The notes below the pieces were generated by a model, which saw nothing but the letters and a program-made list of their open reading frames with translations, had not been told where the DNA came from and made no database searches. Positions 1 to 10,513 of a stretch of DNA of 64,000 nt are shown piece by piece (the stretch's first letter is position 1; every line of letters starts with the position of its first letter). The DNA is taken from NCBI RefSeq assembly GCF_009649635.1, contig NZ_WJII01000007.1, forward strand, positions 1 to 64,000, given 5' to 3'. The position numbers were made by a program, and so were the translations under genes. The DNA is from Microbacterium sp. SYP-A9085 (GTDB taxonomy: Bacteria; Actinomycetota; Actinomycetes; Actinomycetales; Microbacteriaceae).

Positions 1-120
1 TGTTTCGGCGGCCATAGCGAGAGGGAAACGCCCGGTCCCATTCCGAACCCGGAAGCTAAGCCTCTCAGCGCCGATGGTACTGCAGGGGCGACCCTGTGGG
101 AGAGTAGGACACCGCCGGAC
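1..120 (+). rRNA. rrf: 5S ribosomal RNA (end of rrn operon)
   Basis: The 5S signature block CCGAACCCGGAAGCTAAG lies at about 46-63 and the 3' strand CACCGCCGGAC pairs with GGCGGCC near the 5' end. Length about 118-120 nt is normal. It lies at the window edge, so 16S and 23S are presumably just upstream. A plus-strand ORF that opens inside this RNA is an artefact of read-through into the next gene. The exact 5' end could differ by one or two bases. Confidence 0.93.
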
Positions 121-129
121 TTCCATTCC

Positions 130-161
130 AGAAATGGCCACCCTTCGAGGTGGCCATTTCT
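130..161 (+). terminator. rrn operon terminator hairpin
   Basis: A perfect 13-bp stem (AGAAATGGCCACC at 130-142 pairing with 149-161) closes a 6-nt loop ten bases after the 5S RNA. This is a strong intrinsic terminator for the rRNA operon. It has only a short T-rich tail. Confidence 0.85.
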
Positions 162-199
162 GCGTTATGGGGTCGACAATTGGCTGTACGAGGAGAGAC

Positions 200-2494
200 A
201 TGACCGAGGACGACGGGCGCCGACCCCGGCGTGACCACGAGGATCGCCGCGGCTCTGACGGCGGCTCCCGCCGCGGAGCGGCTCGGGGCTCCGGAAGGCC
301 CTCGTTCGGCGACGCCGACCGGCGCCCCAACCGCGAAGGCGGTGCGCGTCCGCATCGCGACGGCGGCGCGCGGCCCTACCGCGATGGTGAGCACCGGTCC
401 GAGCGCGGCGATGCTGCGCCGCGGCGTGACGGCGGGTTCCGCGATCGCGGGGAGAACCGTCAGGATCGGGGCCGTCCCGACCGCGCGTCGGGAGATCGTC
501 CGTATCGGCAGGGCGGTGACCGTCCCTACCAGCAGGGTGGCGATCGCCCCTATCGACGTGACGACGACCGTCCGTCCCGACCCAGTGGCGATCGTCCGTA
601 TCGACTGAGTGGCGATCGTCCGTATCGACCGAGTGGCGATCGTCCGTTCCGACCCAGTGGCGATCGTCCGTATCGGCAGGGTGGAGACCGCCCTTATCGC
701 GGCGGCGAGAGCCGGCCGCAGCACGACGGCGGTGGATCGCGCTACGGCGACCGTGAGAAGCGTCCGTTCCGGGACGGGGAGAACCGCCCGTATCGCGGCG
801 GTGAGAACCGTCCTCCTCGTGAGGGCGAGAATCGGCCGTATCGCGGTGGCGACAGTCGTCCGTATCGCGGCGGTGAGAACCGTCCTCCTCGTGAGGGCGA
901 GAACCGTCCCTATCGCGGCGGGGAGAACCGCCCGTATCGCGGCGGCGAAGAGCGGCGCGACGGCAGCGGCTACCGTAGCGGCGAGCAGCGTCCGTATCGT
1001 GCCGGCGGCGCGGATCACCGCGGCGGCAGCGGCGCTCGTTCTTACGGTGACCGCGAGCAGCGTTCTCATCGCGAAGGAGACAACCGTCCGGACCGTGGGA
1101 ATGACAACCGTCCGTCTCGCGAGGGCGGCAACCGTCCCCATCGCCAGGGAGAGAATCGTCCCTTCCGCGATCGCGGGAGTGACGATCGTTCGTATCGCGG
1201 GAGCGACAACCGTCCCTATCGCGGCGGCAGTGAGCAGCACCGTGACGGCGAGAGGCGTCCGTACCCTGACGGGGAGAACCGCCCGTTCCGTGACGGGGAG
1301 AAGCGTCCGTTCCGTGACGGGGAGAAGCGTCCGTTCCGTGACGGGGAGAACCGCCCGTTCCGTGACGGGGAGAAGCGTCCGTTCCGTGACGGGGAGAAGC
1401 GTCCGTTCCGTGACGGGGAGCGCCGCCCGTTCCGCGACAGCGAGAACCGGCCGTACCGCGATGGCGGTGCGCGCGGTGAGCGCGGCGATGCGTCGCGTCC
1501 GTCCCGTCCGCCGCAGGATGTGCGCGCCGCGCGCCCTGCGGATCCGGCCCTGCCCGACGACGTGACGCCGAAGGACCTCTCTCCCGCGGCACGCAACGAA
1601 CTGAAAACCCTGACCAAGGAGAACGCCGAGCGGGTCGCGCGTCATCTGGCGATGGCATCCCGTCTCATCGACGACGATCCGGCCCTCGCGCATGAGCACG
1701 CCCTGGCGGCGTCCCGGCACGCCGGTCGTATCCCCGTCGCTCGCGAGACTGTGGCGATCACCGCGTACGCCATGGGCGACTACGCGCTCGCGCTGCGTGA
1801 GCTGCGTACGTACCGCCGGCTGACCGGCCGAGACGACCAGATTGCCCTCATGGTCGACAGCGAACGGGGGGTGGGACGTCCCGACCGCGCGCTCGAAGCC
1901 GGCCGCTCCGTCGATCGCGCGGCGCTGCCGACCGGCGTGCGCGTCAGCCTCGCGATAGCGATGTCCGGCGCGTGGCTCGACAAGGGCGATGCCGGTCGTG
2001 CGCTGCAGGAGCTCGACATTCCGGAGGCGGACCCGTCGCGCGCCTTCGACTGGAGCCCGGCACTCTTCTCCGCGCGCGCCGTCGTGCTCGAGGACCTCGG
2101 ACGCTCCGAGGAAGCCGCGCACTGGTCGCGGCTGGCGGATGTCGCCGCGGACGCGCTCGACGAGGCGGCCGGTGTCGGCCTCGACGAGACGATAGCGATC
2201 GACGAGGTCGACGAGAACGGCGACATCGTGACGGATGCCGACGACGACCTCGATGAGGACGACGTCGATCAGGAGGACGACTTCGATCAGGAGGACGACC
2301 TCGATCGGGATGTCGACGTCGACGTGGCTACCGACGTCGACCTGGCTGCCGACGTCGACGTGGCTGCCGACGTCGACGAGGACGACGACCTCCTCGACGC
2401 TGCCGACCTCGCCGCCGATCATGACGCACCGTCCACGGGCGGAGTGGACTCCGCCGAGGCGCCCGCGGCGGACGCCGACGAAGGCACGGCCTGA
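200..2494 (+). CDS. Arg-rich repeat / TPR-like protein with acidic tail
   Basis: 764 aa. The start is ATG 200, preceded by AGGAGAG at 191-197. Three parts are visible: residues about 30-435 are an extremely Arg/Gly/Asp-rich low-complexity region made of 8-9 aa units such as GDRPYRQG, ENRPYRGG and EKRPFRDG (several 24-bp units near 1300-1430 are identical); residues about 455-665 are an alpha-helical, TPR-like domain; residues about 665-764 form a highly acidic tail (DVDVDVATDVDLAADVD). The helical domain and the position upstream of the HAD phosphatase and tlyA match the mycobacterial Rv1691-type protein, but the Arg-rich repeats are an elaboration. Function is unknown. A nucleic-acid or ribosome-related role is an inference from the basic RG-like repeats and the neighbouring rRNA genes. 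The stop overlaps the next start by one base (TGATG). Confidence 0.85.
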   Translation: MTEDDGRRPRRDHEDRRGSDGGSRRGAARGSGRPSFGDADRRPNREGGARPHRDGGARPYRDGEHRSERGDAAPRRDGGFRDRGENRQDRGRPDRASGDRPYRQGGDRPYQQGGDRPYRRDDDRPSRPSGDRPYRLSGDRPYRPSGDRPFRPSGDRPYRQGGDRPYRGGESRPQHDGGGSRYGDREKRPFRDGENRPYRGGENRPPREGENRPYRGGDSRPYRGGENRPPREGENRPYRGGENRPYRGGEERRDGSGYRSGEQRPYRAGGADHRGGSGARSYGDREQRSHREGDNRPDRGNDNRPSREGGNRPHRQGENRPFRDRGSDDRSYRGSDNRPYRGGSEQHRDGERRPYPDGENRPFRDGEKRPFRDGEKRPFRDGENRPFRDGEKRPFRDGEKRPFRDGERRPFRDSENRPYRDGGARGERGDASRPSRPPQDVRAARPADPALPDDVTPKDLSPAARNELKTLTKENAERVARHLAMASRLIDDDPALAHEHALAASRHAGRIPVARETVAITAYAMGDYALALRELRTYRRLTGRDDQIALMVDSERGVGRPDRALEAGRSVDRAALPTGVRVSLAIAMSGAWLDKGDAGRALQELDIPEADPSRAFDWSPALFSARAVVLEDLGRSEEAAHWSRLADVAADALDEAAGVGLDETIAIDEVDENGDIVTDADDDLDEDDVDQEDDFDQEDDLDRDVDVDVATDVDLAADVDVAADVDEDDDLLDAADLAADHDAPSTGGVDSAEAPAADADEGTA

Positions 2495-3549
2495 TGGCGT
2501 TCCTGTCCCGACGACGGCGGGATGCGGCATCCGGTCCTGCCCCGCTCGAGGGCGTCGACGTCGTGTTCGCCGATCTCGACGGCGTCGTCTACGCGGGGTC
2601 CCGGGCCCTGCCGCACGCGGTCGACAGCCTGACCCGTGCGGCGGCCGACGGGCGCCGGCTCGGCTACATCACGAACAACGCGTCCCGCACGGATGCCGAC
2701 GTCGCGGCGCAGCTGCGCGACCTCGGCCTCGAGCAGACGGCCCCCGAGGACATCGTCACGAGCCCGCAGGCGGCCGTCCGACTGCTGCGCACGAAGGTCG
2801 AGCCGCCCGCCACGATCCTGGTCATCGGCGGCGAGGGCCTCACCACCGAGGTCGCGCGGGCCGGCTACATCGTCACCGACAGCGCGGACGCCGCCCCTGC
2901 CGCCGTCCTGCAGGGGTTCTCGCCGGATATCTCCTGGACGCAGCTGGCCGAGGCTGCCTACGCGCTCAAGGACCCCGAGGAGGACGGCGGCATCCCCTGG
3001 ATCGCCACCAACACGGACTGGACCCTCCCGCAGGCACGGGGGATAGCGCCGGGCAACGGCACGCTCGTGTCGGCCGTGCACACCGCCGTCGGACGGCTCG
3101 CGACCGTCGCGGGCAAGCCCGAGCCCGCGATCTTCCACGAGGCGGTTGCGCGCTTCGGCGCGGATCGTCCGCTGTTCCTCGGCGACCGGCTCGACACCGA
3201 CATCGCCGGGGCCCAGGCCGCCGGCATCCCGTCGGCCCTGGTGCTGACCGGCGTTGATCGGCCCAAGCACGTCCTGGCGGCACCGTGCACGAGCCGGCCC
3301 ACCTACATCCTCGAGGACCTGCGGCAGCTCTTCGACCCATACCCGCAGACCCGCACCGACGGGGTCACCACGCGCGTGGGCGACGCCGTCGTGCGGATCG
3401 ACGGGCCCCGCCTCGAAGTGGTCGAGGCTGGGCCCCGTCCCGTCGACCTGGTGCGCGCAGGGGCGGCGGCGGTGTGGGGCTCCGGCCGCGCAATCTTCGG
3501 GTTCACGGTCCAGGAAGAGCTCTACGCGGACCCGTTCTCCCGGCCGTGA
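2494..3549 (+). CDS. HAD-superfamily (IIA) phosphatase
   Basis: 351 aa. Start ATG 2494 overlaps the stop of the TPR gene, so translation is probably coupled. Motif I is DLDGVVYAG near residue 27 (nucleophile and acid/base Asp), followed by the ITNNAS motif II region of NagD/glycerol-phosphate phosphatases, and motif IV LFLGDRLDTDIAGA near residue 228. The C-terminal about 60 residues extend past the usual HAD fold. Gene order matches mycobacterial Rv1692, described as a glycerol-3-phosphate phosphatase; the substrate here is inferred. It is probably cytosolic. Confidence 0.88.
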   Translation: MAFLSRRRRDAASGPAPLEGVDVVFADLDGVVYAGSRALPHAVDSLTRAAADGRRLGYITNNASRTDADVAAQLRDLGLEQTAPEDIVTSPQAAVRLLRTKVEPPATILVIGGEGLTTEVARAGYIVTDSADAAPAAVLQGFSPDISWTQLAEAAYALKDPEEDGGIPWIATNTDWTLPQARGIAPGNGTLVSAVHTAVGRLATVAGKPEPAIFHEAVARFGADRPLFLGDRLDTDIAGAQAAGIPSALVLTGVDRPKHVLAAPCTSRPTYILEDLRQLFDPYPQTRTDGVTTRVGDAVVRIDGPRLEVVEAGPRPVDLVRAGAAAVWGSGRAIFGFTVQEELYADPFSRP

Positions 3550-3569
3550 CCGCCGTCCCGACCCGGCGC

Positions 3570-3575
3570 TAGCAT
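3570..3575 (+). promoter_or_regulatory. internal -10 box before small gene/tlyA
   Basis: TAGCAT lies exactly 7 nt before ATG 3583, the same geometry as several other starts in this window. It suggests an internal leaderless promoter inside the operon. No good -35 box is visible. Confidence 0.5.
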
Positions 3576-3582
3576 GGGGACC

Positions 3583-3732
3583 ATGGCGGACGAGGAGCGT
3601 GACGAGCTGATCAGCCGGCTGCGGGTGATCGAGGGGCAGCCGCTGCCCGAGCGCGCCGACGCCTACGCGGCGCTGCACGACGAGCTCGCCCGCGAGCTGG
3701 ACCGCGGACCGGCGACCCCGCCCACCGCATGA
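3583..3732 (+). CDS. Small conserved protein upstream of TlyA
   Basis: 49 aa, beginning MADEERDELISRLRVIEGQP and acidic/alpha-helical throughout. Its stop overlaps the tlyA start (ATGA at 3729-3732). A similarly small ORF occupies this position in mycobacteria (between the HAD phosphatase and tlyA), which supports it being real. No Shine-Dalgarno is visible, but a TAGCAT -10 box sits 7 nt upstream. Function unknown. Confidence 0.75.
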   Translation: MADEERDELISRLRVIEGQPLPERADAYAALHDELARELDRGPATPPTA

Positions 3733-4526
3733 GCCGGCTCGACCAGGAGCTGGTCGCGCGCGGACTGGCACGCTCGCGGACCCAGGCGCAGCAGCTCATC
3801 GCCCAGGGCGTCGTCGCCGTCGACGGCCGCACTGTCATCAAGCCCTCCGCCGCGATCGTCGACGCCGCGCGGATCGTCGTCGCCGCCACCGATCATTACG
3901 TCAGCCGGGCCGCGCACAAGCTCATCGCCGGTCTGGACGCCTTCGCCATCCCCGTCGCCGGCCGCCTCGCACTGGACATGGGAGCCTCCACCGGCGGGTT
4001 CAGCCAGGTGCTGCGCGAGCGCGGCGCCGATCCCGTCGTCGCGGTGGATGTCGGACACGACCAGCTCGCGGCCGTCGTCGCCGACGACCCCGGCGTCATC
4101 GCCATCGAGGGGTTCAACGTGCGGTACATGACCGCGCAAACCCTCGCCGAGGCCAGCGGGATCAGCGACCTACCGGACGTCGTCACCGGCGACCTGTCGT
4201 TCATCTCGCTGCGCCAGGTTCTCCCCGCCGTCGCGGGCGTGGCATCCCCCGACGCCGACATCGTCCTCCTCGTGAAGCCGCAGTTCGAAGTCGGCCGCAC
4301 AGCGGTGCGCGGCGGGCTCGTCACCGACCCCGCGGCGCGCGCCGATGCGGTGGCCGAGGTGCTGTGGGCGGCGTGGGACGTGGGCCTGGGCACGTGCGGC
4401 GTCATTGCATCCCCGATCGTGGGCACGCACGGCAATCGCGAATACGTGGCGCACCTGAAACCGGCATCGGGCACGGATCCGTCAGAATGGACCCACACCG
4501 TGAACACAGTGACGGGGAGCCCATGA
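3729..4526 (+). CDS. tlyA: TlyA family rRNA 2'-O-methyltransferase
   Basis: 265 aa. N-terminal S4 RNA-binding domain (residues about 2-60, LDQELVARGLARSRTQAQQL) followed by an FtsJ-like Rossmann methyltransferase with SAM motif LDMGASTGGFSQVL near residue 80 and the DLSFISLRQVLP segment. In mycobacteria TlyA methylates 16S and 23S rRNA at C1409 and C1920, and its loss gives capreomycin resistance; the same target is inferred here. It overlaps the genes on both sides by 4 nt and is probably coupled to them. Confidence 0.95.
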   Translation: MSRLDQELVARGLARSRTQAQQLIAQGVVAVDGRTVIKPSAAIVDAARIVVAATDHYVSRAAHKLIAGLDAFAIPVAGRLALDMGASTGGFSQVLRERGADPVVAVDVGHDQLAAVVADDPGVIAIEGFNVRYMTAQTLAEASGISDLPDVVTGDLSFISLRQVLPAVAGVASPDADIVLLVKPQFEVGRTAVRGGLVTDPAARADAVAEVLWAAWDVGLGTCGVIASPIVGTHGNREYVAHLKPASGTDPSEWTHTVNTVTGSP

Positions 4527-5455
4527 CGACGGACCAGCGCAGCATCCTGGTCGTCGCGCACGCCCAGCGCGGTGACACCGTCCAGGCGGCGGCCCGCGTG
4601 ATGGCGGCGCTGCACGAGGCCGGTGCGCGGCCGGTGCTCGCCCCCGAAGACCGCGAAGAGCTGATAGCGCAGCGCCCGGCGTTCGCCCGTGCGGCCGCGC
4701 TCGGCGCCGACATCCCGGTGGGCGACATCGAACTCGCGATAGTCCTCGGCGGCGACGGCACGATCCTGCGCGCCGCCGAACTCGTGCGCGGCGGCACCGC
4801 GCCGATCCTCGGCATCAACATGGGCCACGTCGGCTTCCTCGCCGAGATCGAACGCGACGACATGGATGCCGCGGTCCATCGCGTGATCTCCCGCGACTAC
4901 CGCGTCGAGGAGCGCCTCGCCCTGTCCGTGCGGGTGAAGGACGCCGCCGGCCACGTCATCTACTCCACCTGGGCGCTGAACGAGGCGACCGTCGAGAAGG
5001 CGAGCCGGGAGCGGATGCTGGAGGTCGTCATCGAGATCGACGGCAAGCCGCTGTCGACGTTCGGCTGCGACGGCATGGTCGTGTCCACGCCCACCGGGTC
5101 GACCGCGTACAACTTCTCCGCCGGCGGACCCGTGATCTGGCCGACCGTGGAGGCGATGGCGGTCGTGCCGCTGTCCGCGCACGCGCTGTTCGCCAAGCCG
5201 CTGGTGGTCGGCCCGGAGACCTCGGTCGCCATCGAGGTACTCGAGCGCACGAGCGGCATCGGGATCCTCTGGTGCGACGGCCGCCGCTCGCACGAGCTTC
5301 CGCCCGGCGCGCGCGTCGTCGTGCGCAGGTCCGATCAGCCGGTGCGGCTCGCACGCCTGCATCCGGCCGCGTTCACGGACCGGCTCGTGCGCAAGTTCCG
5401 TCTGCCCGTGGAGGGATGGCGCGGCCCGGCCGGAACGGCGGGAGCCGCGACGTGA
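4523..5455 (+). CDS. nadK: NAD kinase
   Basis: 310 aa. ATG 4523 overlaps the tlyA stop. Motif LGGDGTILRAAE near residue 76 (the GGDGT phosphate-binding motif), then NMGHVGFLAE, and the TGSTAYNFSAGGP substrate loop near residue 192. It phosphorylates NAD to NADP in the cytosol. The order tlyA-nadK-recN is conserved in actinobacteria. The frame is open further upstream, but earlier starts would lie deep inside tlyA. Confidence 0.96.
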   Translation: MTTDQRSILVVAHAQRGDTVQAAARVMAALHEAGARPVLAPEDREELIAQRPAFARAAALGADIPVGDIELAIVLGGDGTILRAAELVRGGTAPILGINMGHVGFLAEIERDDMDAAVHRVISRDYRVEERLALSVRVKDAAGHVIYSTWALNEATVEKASRERMLEVVIEIDGKPLSTFGCDGMVVSTPTGSTAYNFSAGGPVIWPTVEAMAVVPLSAHALFAKPLVVGPETSVAIEVLERTSGIGILWCDGRRSHELPPGARVVVRRSDQPVRLARLHPAAFTDRLVRKFRLPVEGWRGPAGTAGAAT

Positions 5456-7149
5456 TCGAGCAGATGCAGCTGCGCGACCTCGGCGTCATCGCTGAGGCGA
5501 CGCTGCCGATGGGGCCCGGCTTCACGGCGATCACCGGTGAGACCGGCGCGGGCAAGACCATGGTGGTCACCGGGCTCGGGCTCCTGCTCGGCCAGCGCGC
5601 GGACTCCGGCGCCGTCAGGGCCGGCGCGTCTCAGGCATCCGTCGAAGGGGTGTGGGTGGTTCCGGACGACGGGCCCGTCGCCGAGCGGGTGCGCGAGGCC
5701 GGCGGTGAGCTCGAGCCGATCGGGGACGGCAGCGCCGAGCTGTACCTCGGCCGCACGCTGTCGGCGGAGGGCCGGAGTCGTGCGACGGTCGGGGGGCGCA
5801 CCGCGCCCGCCGGGGTGCTCTCGGATCTCGCGGACAGTCTCGTCGTGGTGCACGGCCAGTCCGACCAGCTGCGGCTGCGCTCCGCGTCCGCCCAGCGCGA
5901 GGCCCTGGACCGCTTCGGCGGCGGCGAGATCGCCGCCGCGCTGCGCGACTACCAGGGGAAGTACGAGGTCCGGCGTGCGCTGGATGCCGAGCTCGGCATC
6001 CTCGTCCAGGACCGCGACGCCCGGCTGCGCGAGGCCGACGAGCTGCGTGCGGCTCTCGCCGTGATCGAGCAGGCGGATCCACAGCCGGGCGAGGACGAGG
6101 AGCTCGCGGCGCGTGCCGAGCGGCTCGCGCACGCCGAGGAGCTGCGGGCGGCGGCTGCCAGCGCGCATGCGGTGCTGTCGACGGAGGGCGACGATCCTGA
6201 TGTCATCGTCCTCGTGGCCGAGGCGCGGCGGACCCTGGAGCGCGCCGCCGGCAGCGACCCGGCGCTGCAGGCTTTCGCCGACCAGGCCGCGGAGATCGGG
6301 TACCGCACCGCGGACCTCGCCGCGGACCTGTCCGGCTACCTCGCCGACCTCGACGAATCGGGCCCGCACGAGCTGGCGGCCGTCGAGGATCGCCGTGCCG
6401 TGCTGGGCGGGCTGGTGCGCGCGCACGGGACGCTGCAGTCCGCGCTGGACCTGCTGCAGACCGGCTCGGCACGACTGGCCGAGCTTGACGACGACCCCGA
6501 GCGCATCGAACGGCTCACCGCGCAGCGGGCGGCGGCGGCATCCGCCGTCGACGACGCGGCGGCGGTGCTGACCGCGGCCCGCGCCGCGGCCGCCCTGCGC
6601 CTCGGCGAGGCGGTGAGCGCCGAACTGCACGCCCTCGCCATGCCCGACGCCCGCGTCGAGGTCGAGGTGTCCCCGGGCACCGAGACCCCGCACGGGCGCG
6701 ACGACGTCGTCATCCTGCTGGCCCCGCATCCCGGGGCGCAGCCGCGACCGGTCGCGCGCGGGGCGTCCGGCGGCGAGCTGAGCCGCGTCATGCTGGCGAT
6801 CGAGGTCGTGATCGCCGGCGCCGATCCGGTGCCCACCTTCGTGTTCGACGAGGTGGATGCCGGGATCGGCGGCGCCGCGGCGATCGAGGTCGGTCGGCGC
6901 CTCGGCCGGCTCGCGCGGTCGGCGCAGGTGATAGCGGTGACGCACCTCGCGCAGGTCGCCGCCTTCGCGACGAACCACTTGTCCGTCGTGAAGTCCAGCG
7001 ACGGCACCGTGACCTCGTCGAGCGTGCGGCAGCTGGACGGCGCGGAGCGAGAGGCCGAGATGGCGCGTCTGCTGTCGGGGCTGGCGGATTCGGATGCCGC
7101 TCTCACGCACGCGCGGGAGCTGCTGGATACCGCGCGCACGCATCCTTGA
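5452..7149 (+). CDS. recN: DNA repair protein RecN
   Basis: 565 aa. GTG 5452 overlaps the nadK stop and gives the family N-terminus MIEQMQLRDLGVI; ATG 5464 is the alternative. Walker A GETGAGKT near residue 31, a long coiled coil in the middle, the ABC/SMC signature ASGGELSRVMLAIE near 440 and Walker B FVFDEVDAGIG near 464. It is an SMC-like ATPase acting at double-strand breaks. In mycobacteria two further genes separate recN from pyrG; here about 100 bp does. Confidence 0.95.
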   Translation: MIEQMQLRDLGVIAEATLPMGPGFTAITGETGAGKTMVVTGLGLLLGQRADSGAVRAGASQASVEGVWVVPDDGPVAERVREAGGELEPIGDGSAELYLGRTLSAEGRSRATVGGRTAPAGVLSDLADSLVVVHGQSDQLRLRSASAQREALDRFGGGEIAAALRDYQGKYEVRRALDAELGILVQDRDARLREADELRAALAVIEQADPQPGEDEELAARAERLAHAEELRAAAASAHAVLSTEGDDPDVIVLVAEARRTLERAAGSDPALQAFADQAAEIGYRTADLAADLSGYLADLDESGPHELAAVEDRRAVLGGLVRAHGTLQSALDLLQTGSARLAELDDDPERIERLTAQRAAAASAVDDAAAVLTAARAAAALRLGEAVSAELHALAMPDARVEVEVSPGTETPHGRDDVVILLAPHPGAQPRPVARGASGGELSRVMLAIEVVIAGADPVPTFVFDEVDAGIGGAAAIEVGRRLGRLARSAQVIAVTHLAQVAAFATNHLSVVKSSDGTVTSSSVRQLDGAEREAEMARLLSGLADSDAALTHARELLDTARTHP

Positions 7150-7235
7150 CGCGCGGTATCGCGGCCGTCGTAGCGGCGCCTGCCGGAAGACGCGCCGGAG
7201 AGGGCGTCACTGGCTCGGGTGGCGGTTGCGACTGA

Positions 7236-7241
7236 TAGCAT
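7236..7241 (+). promoter_or_regulatory. pyrG -10 box
   Basis: TAGCAT in an AT-rich patch (GATAGCATAAAAG) unusual for this region, 8 nt before GTG 7250. It suggests pyrG is transcribed from its own promoter with little or no 5' leader. No clear -35 box. Confidence 0.5.
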
Positions 7242-7249
7242 AAAAGCCC

Positions 7250-8966
<1,717 letters not shown>

Positions 8967-8974
<8 letters not shown>

Positions 8975-9611
8975 GCCCGGTGCGCTGCGCGACGACCCCA
9001 CCGCGGTGGAGGTCACGCGCAGCGAAACCGTGTACCAGGGTCGGGTGTGGAACATCCGCCGCGACGAGGTCGCGTACAACGGCGACACCATAGTGCGCGA
9101 GTACACCGATCATCCCGGTGCCGTCGCGGTGCTCGCTCTCGACGACGAGGACAGGATGCTGCTGATCAAGCAGTATCGCCACCCGGTGCGGACCCGGGAG
9201 TGGGAGATCCCCGCGGGCCTGCTCGACGTCTCCGGCGAGGACGTGCTGGCGGCGGCGCAGCGCGAACTCGCCGAGGAGGCGGATCTCGTCGCGGACCACT
9301 GGGACGTCCTCGCGGAGTTCTTCACGTCGCCCGGCGGCAGCGACGAGGCGATCCGGATCTACCTGGCGCGCGGGCTGGCGCCGGCGGACGAGACGTTCGC
9401 GCGCGAGGCCGAGGAGGCGGACATCGAGGTGCGGTGGGCGCCGCTGGACGACGTCGTCGACGCCGTGCTGCAGCGCCGCGTGCACAATCCGTCCCTTGTG
9501 CTCGGCGCCCTCGCCGCGCACACGTCTCGGGCCCGCGGCTGGGCGAGCCTCGCTCCCGCCGACGCGCCGTGGCCGACCCGGTCGCGTCCGGTCGGGGCCG
9601 GGCTGCCATGA
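8967..9611 (+). CDS. NUDIX hydrolase, ADP-ribose pyrophosphatase type
   Basis: 214 aa, ATG 8967 inside the pyrG 3' end. NUDIX box starts GLLDVSGED and continues RELAEEADL, so the catalytic RE and EE residues are present while the usual second-last Gly of the box is Asp. The [15 protein letters not shown] stretch after the box is typical of ADP-ribose pyrophosphatases. Its place between pyrG and xerD matches mycobacterial Rv1700. The substrate is inferred from the family. Confidence 0.9.
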
Positions 9612-10510
9612 AACTGGATCGAGCCGTGGACGCATACCTGCGCCACGTCTCGGTCGAGCGCGGCCTGTCCGACCACACCGTCGCCGCGTACCGGCGCGAT
9701 CTTGCCGCGTATGCGCACTGGCTGGCGGAGCGCCGGGTCGTGGATACCGCGGCTGTGACCGCCGACCTCGTGTCCGGGTTCATCGCGGAGCGCGCCGGCG
9801 GGGAGCCGCGGCCGGCGGCATCCTCGCTCGCGCGGCTGCAGTCGTCCGTGCGCGGGCTGCACCGGTACCTCGTGCGTGAGGAGATCGAGGCCGACGACCC
9901 GACCGGGCGGATGCGTCCGCCGAAGCTGCCGCAGCGGCTGCCGAAGGCGCTGACGATCGAGCAGGTCGAGCAGCTGCTGGCGGCGCCGGATCCGAACGAG
10001 CCCGTCGGCCTGCGCGACCGTGCGCTGCTGGAGCTGCTGTATGCGACCGGCGCCCGGGTGTCGGAGATCGTGCAGCTGGATGTCGATGACGTGGCGCACG
10101 GGGATGTGCTGCGCGTGCGCGGCAAGGGGTCGAAAGAGCGGATAGTGCCGATCGGCGCGTACGCGCGCGAAGCTCTGGATGCGTACCTGACACGGGTACG
10201 GCCGGAGCTGTCGCGACGCGGGCGGGCGACGCCGCGGCTTTTCCTCGGCGCCCGGGGAGCGCCGCTGTCGCGGCAGAGCGTCTGGCTCGTGATCCAGGCG
10301 GCGGCCGTCGGCGCGCACCTGACCGCGCACGTGTCGCCGCACACGCTGCGGCACTCGTTCGCGACGCATCTGCTGCAGGGCGGGGCGGATGTGCGGGTCG
10401 TGCAGGAGCTGCTCGGCCATGCGTCGGTGGCGACGACGCAGATCTACACGCACGTCAGCGTCGACGCGCTCCGCGACGTGTACACGACATCCCATCCCCG
10501 GGCGCGGTAG
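9608..10510 (+). CDS. xerD: Site-specific tyrosine recombinase XerD
   Basis: 300 aa, ATG 9608 overlaps the previous stop. N-terminal SAM-like DNA-binding domain (residues 5-85) and C-terminal catalytic domain with the Arg in ATGARVSE, Lys in GKGSKERIVP, HTLRHSFATHLL, and the final LGHASVATTQIYTH with the nucleophilic Tyr. Length and motifs fit chromosomal XerD, which resolves chromosome dimers at dif with XerC and FtsK. Nearby ParA and ScpAB also act in chromosome segregation. Confidence 0.95.
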   Translation: MKLDRAVDAYLRHVSVERGLSDHTVAAYRRDLAAYAHWLAERRVVDTAAVTADLVSGFIAERAGGEPRPAASSLARLQSSVRGLHRYLVREEIEADDPTGRMRPPKLPQRLPKALTIEQVEQLLAAPDPNEPVGLRDRALLELLYATGARVSEIVQLDVDDVAHGDVLRVRGKGSKERIVPIGAYAREALDAYLTRVRPELSRRGRATPRLFLGARGAPLSRQSVWLVIQAAAVGAHLTAHVSPHTLRHSFATHLLQGGADVRVVQELLGHASVATTQIYTHVSVDALRDVYTTSHPRAR

Positions 10511-10513
10511 CCC

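Noticed and set aside
74..199. Plus-strand start of the first protein inside the 5S rRNA
   Set aside because: Would lie in rRNA and pass through the terminator; ATG 200 has AGGAGAG at the right distance.
65..2530. Minus-strand frames of 821 and 497 codons opposite the Arg-rich TPR gene
   Set aside because: Repetitive shadow of the 24-bp repeats; runs across the rrn terminator and into 5S rRNA.
9608..10510. XerD as integrase of a mobile element
   Set aside because: Length, motifs and the pyrG-NUDIX-xerD-soj order mark it as the chromosomal dimer-resolution recombinase; no att sites or phage genes nearby.
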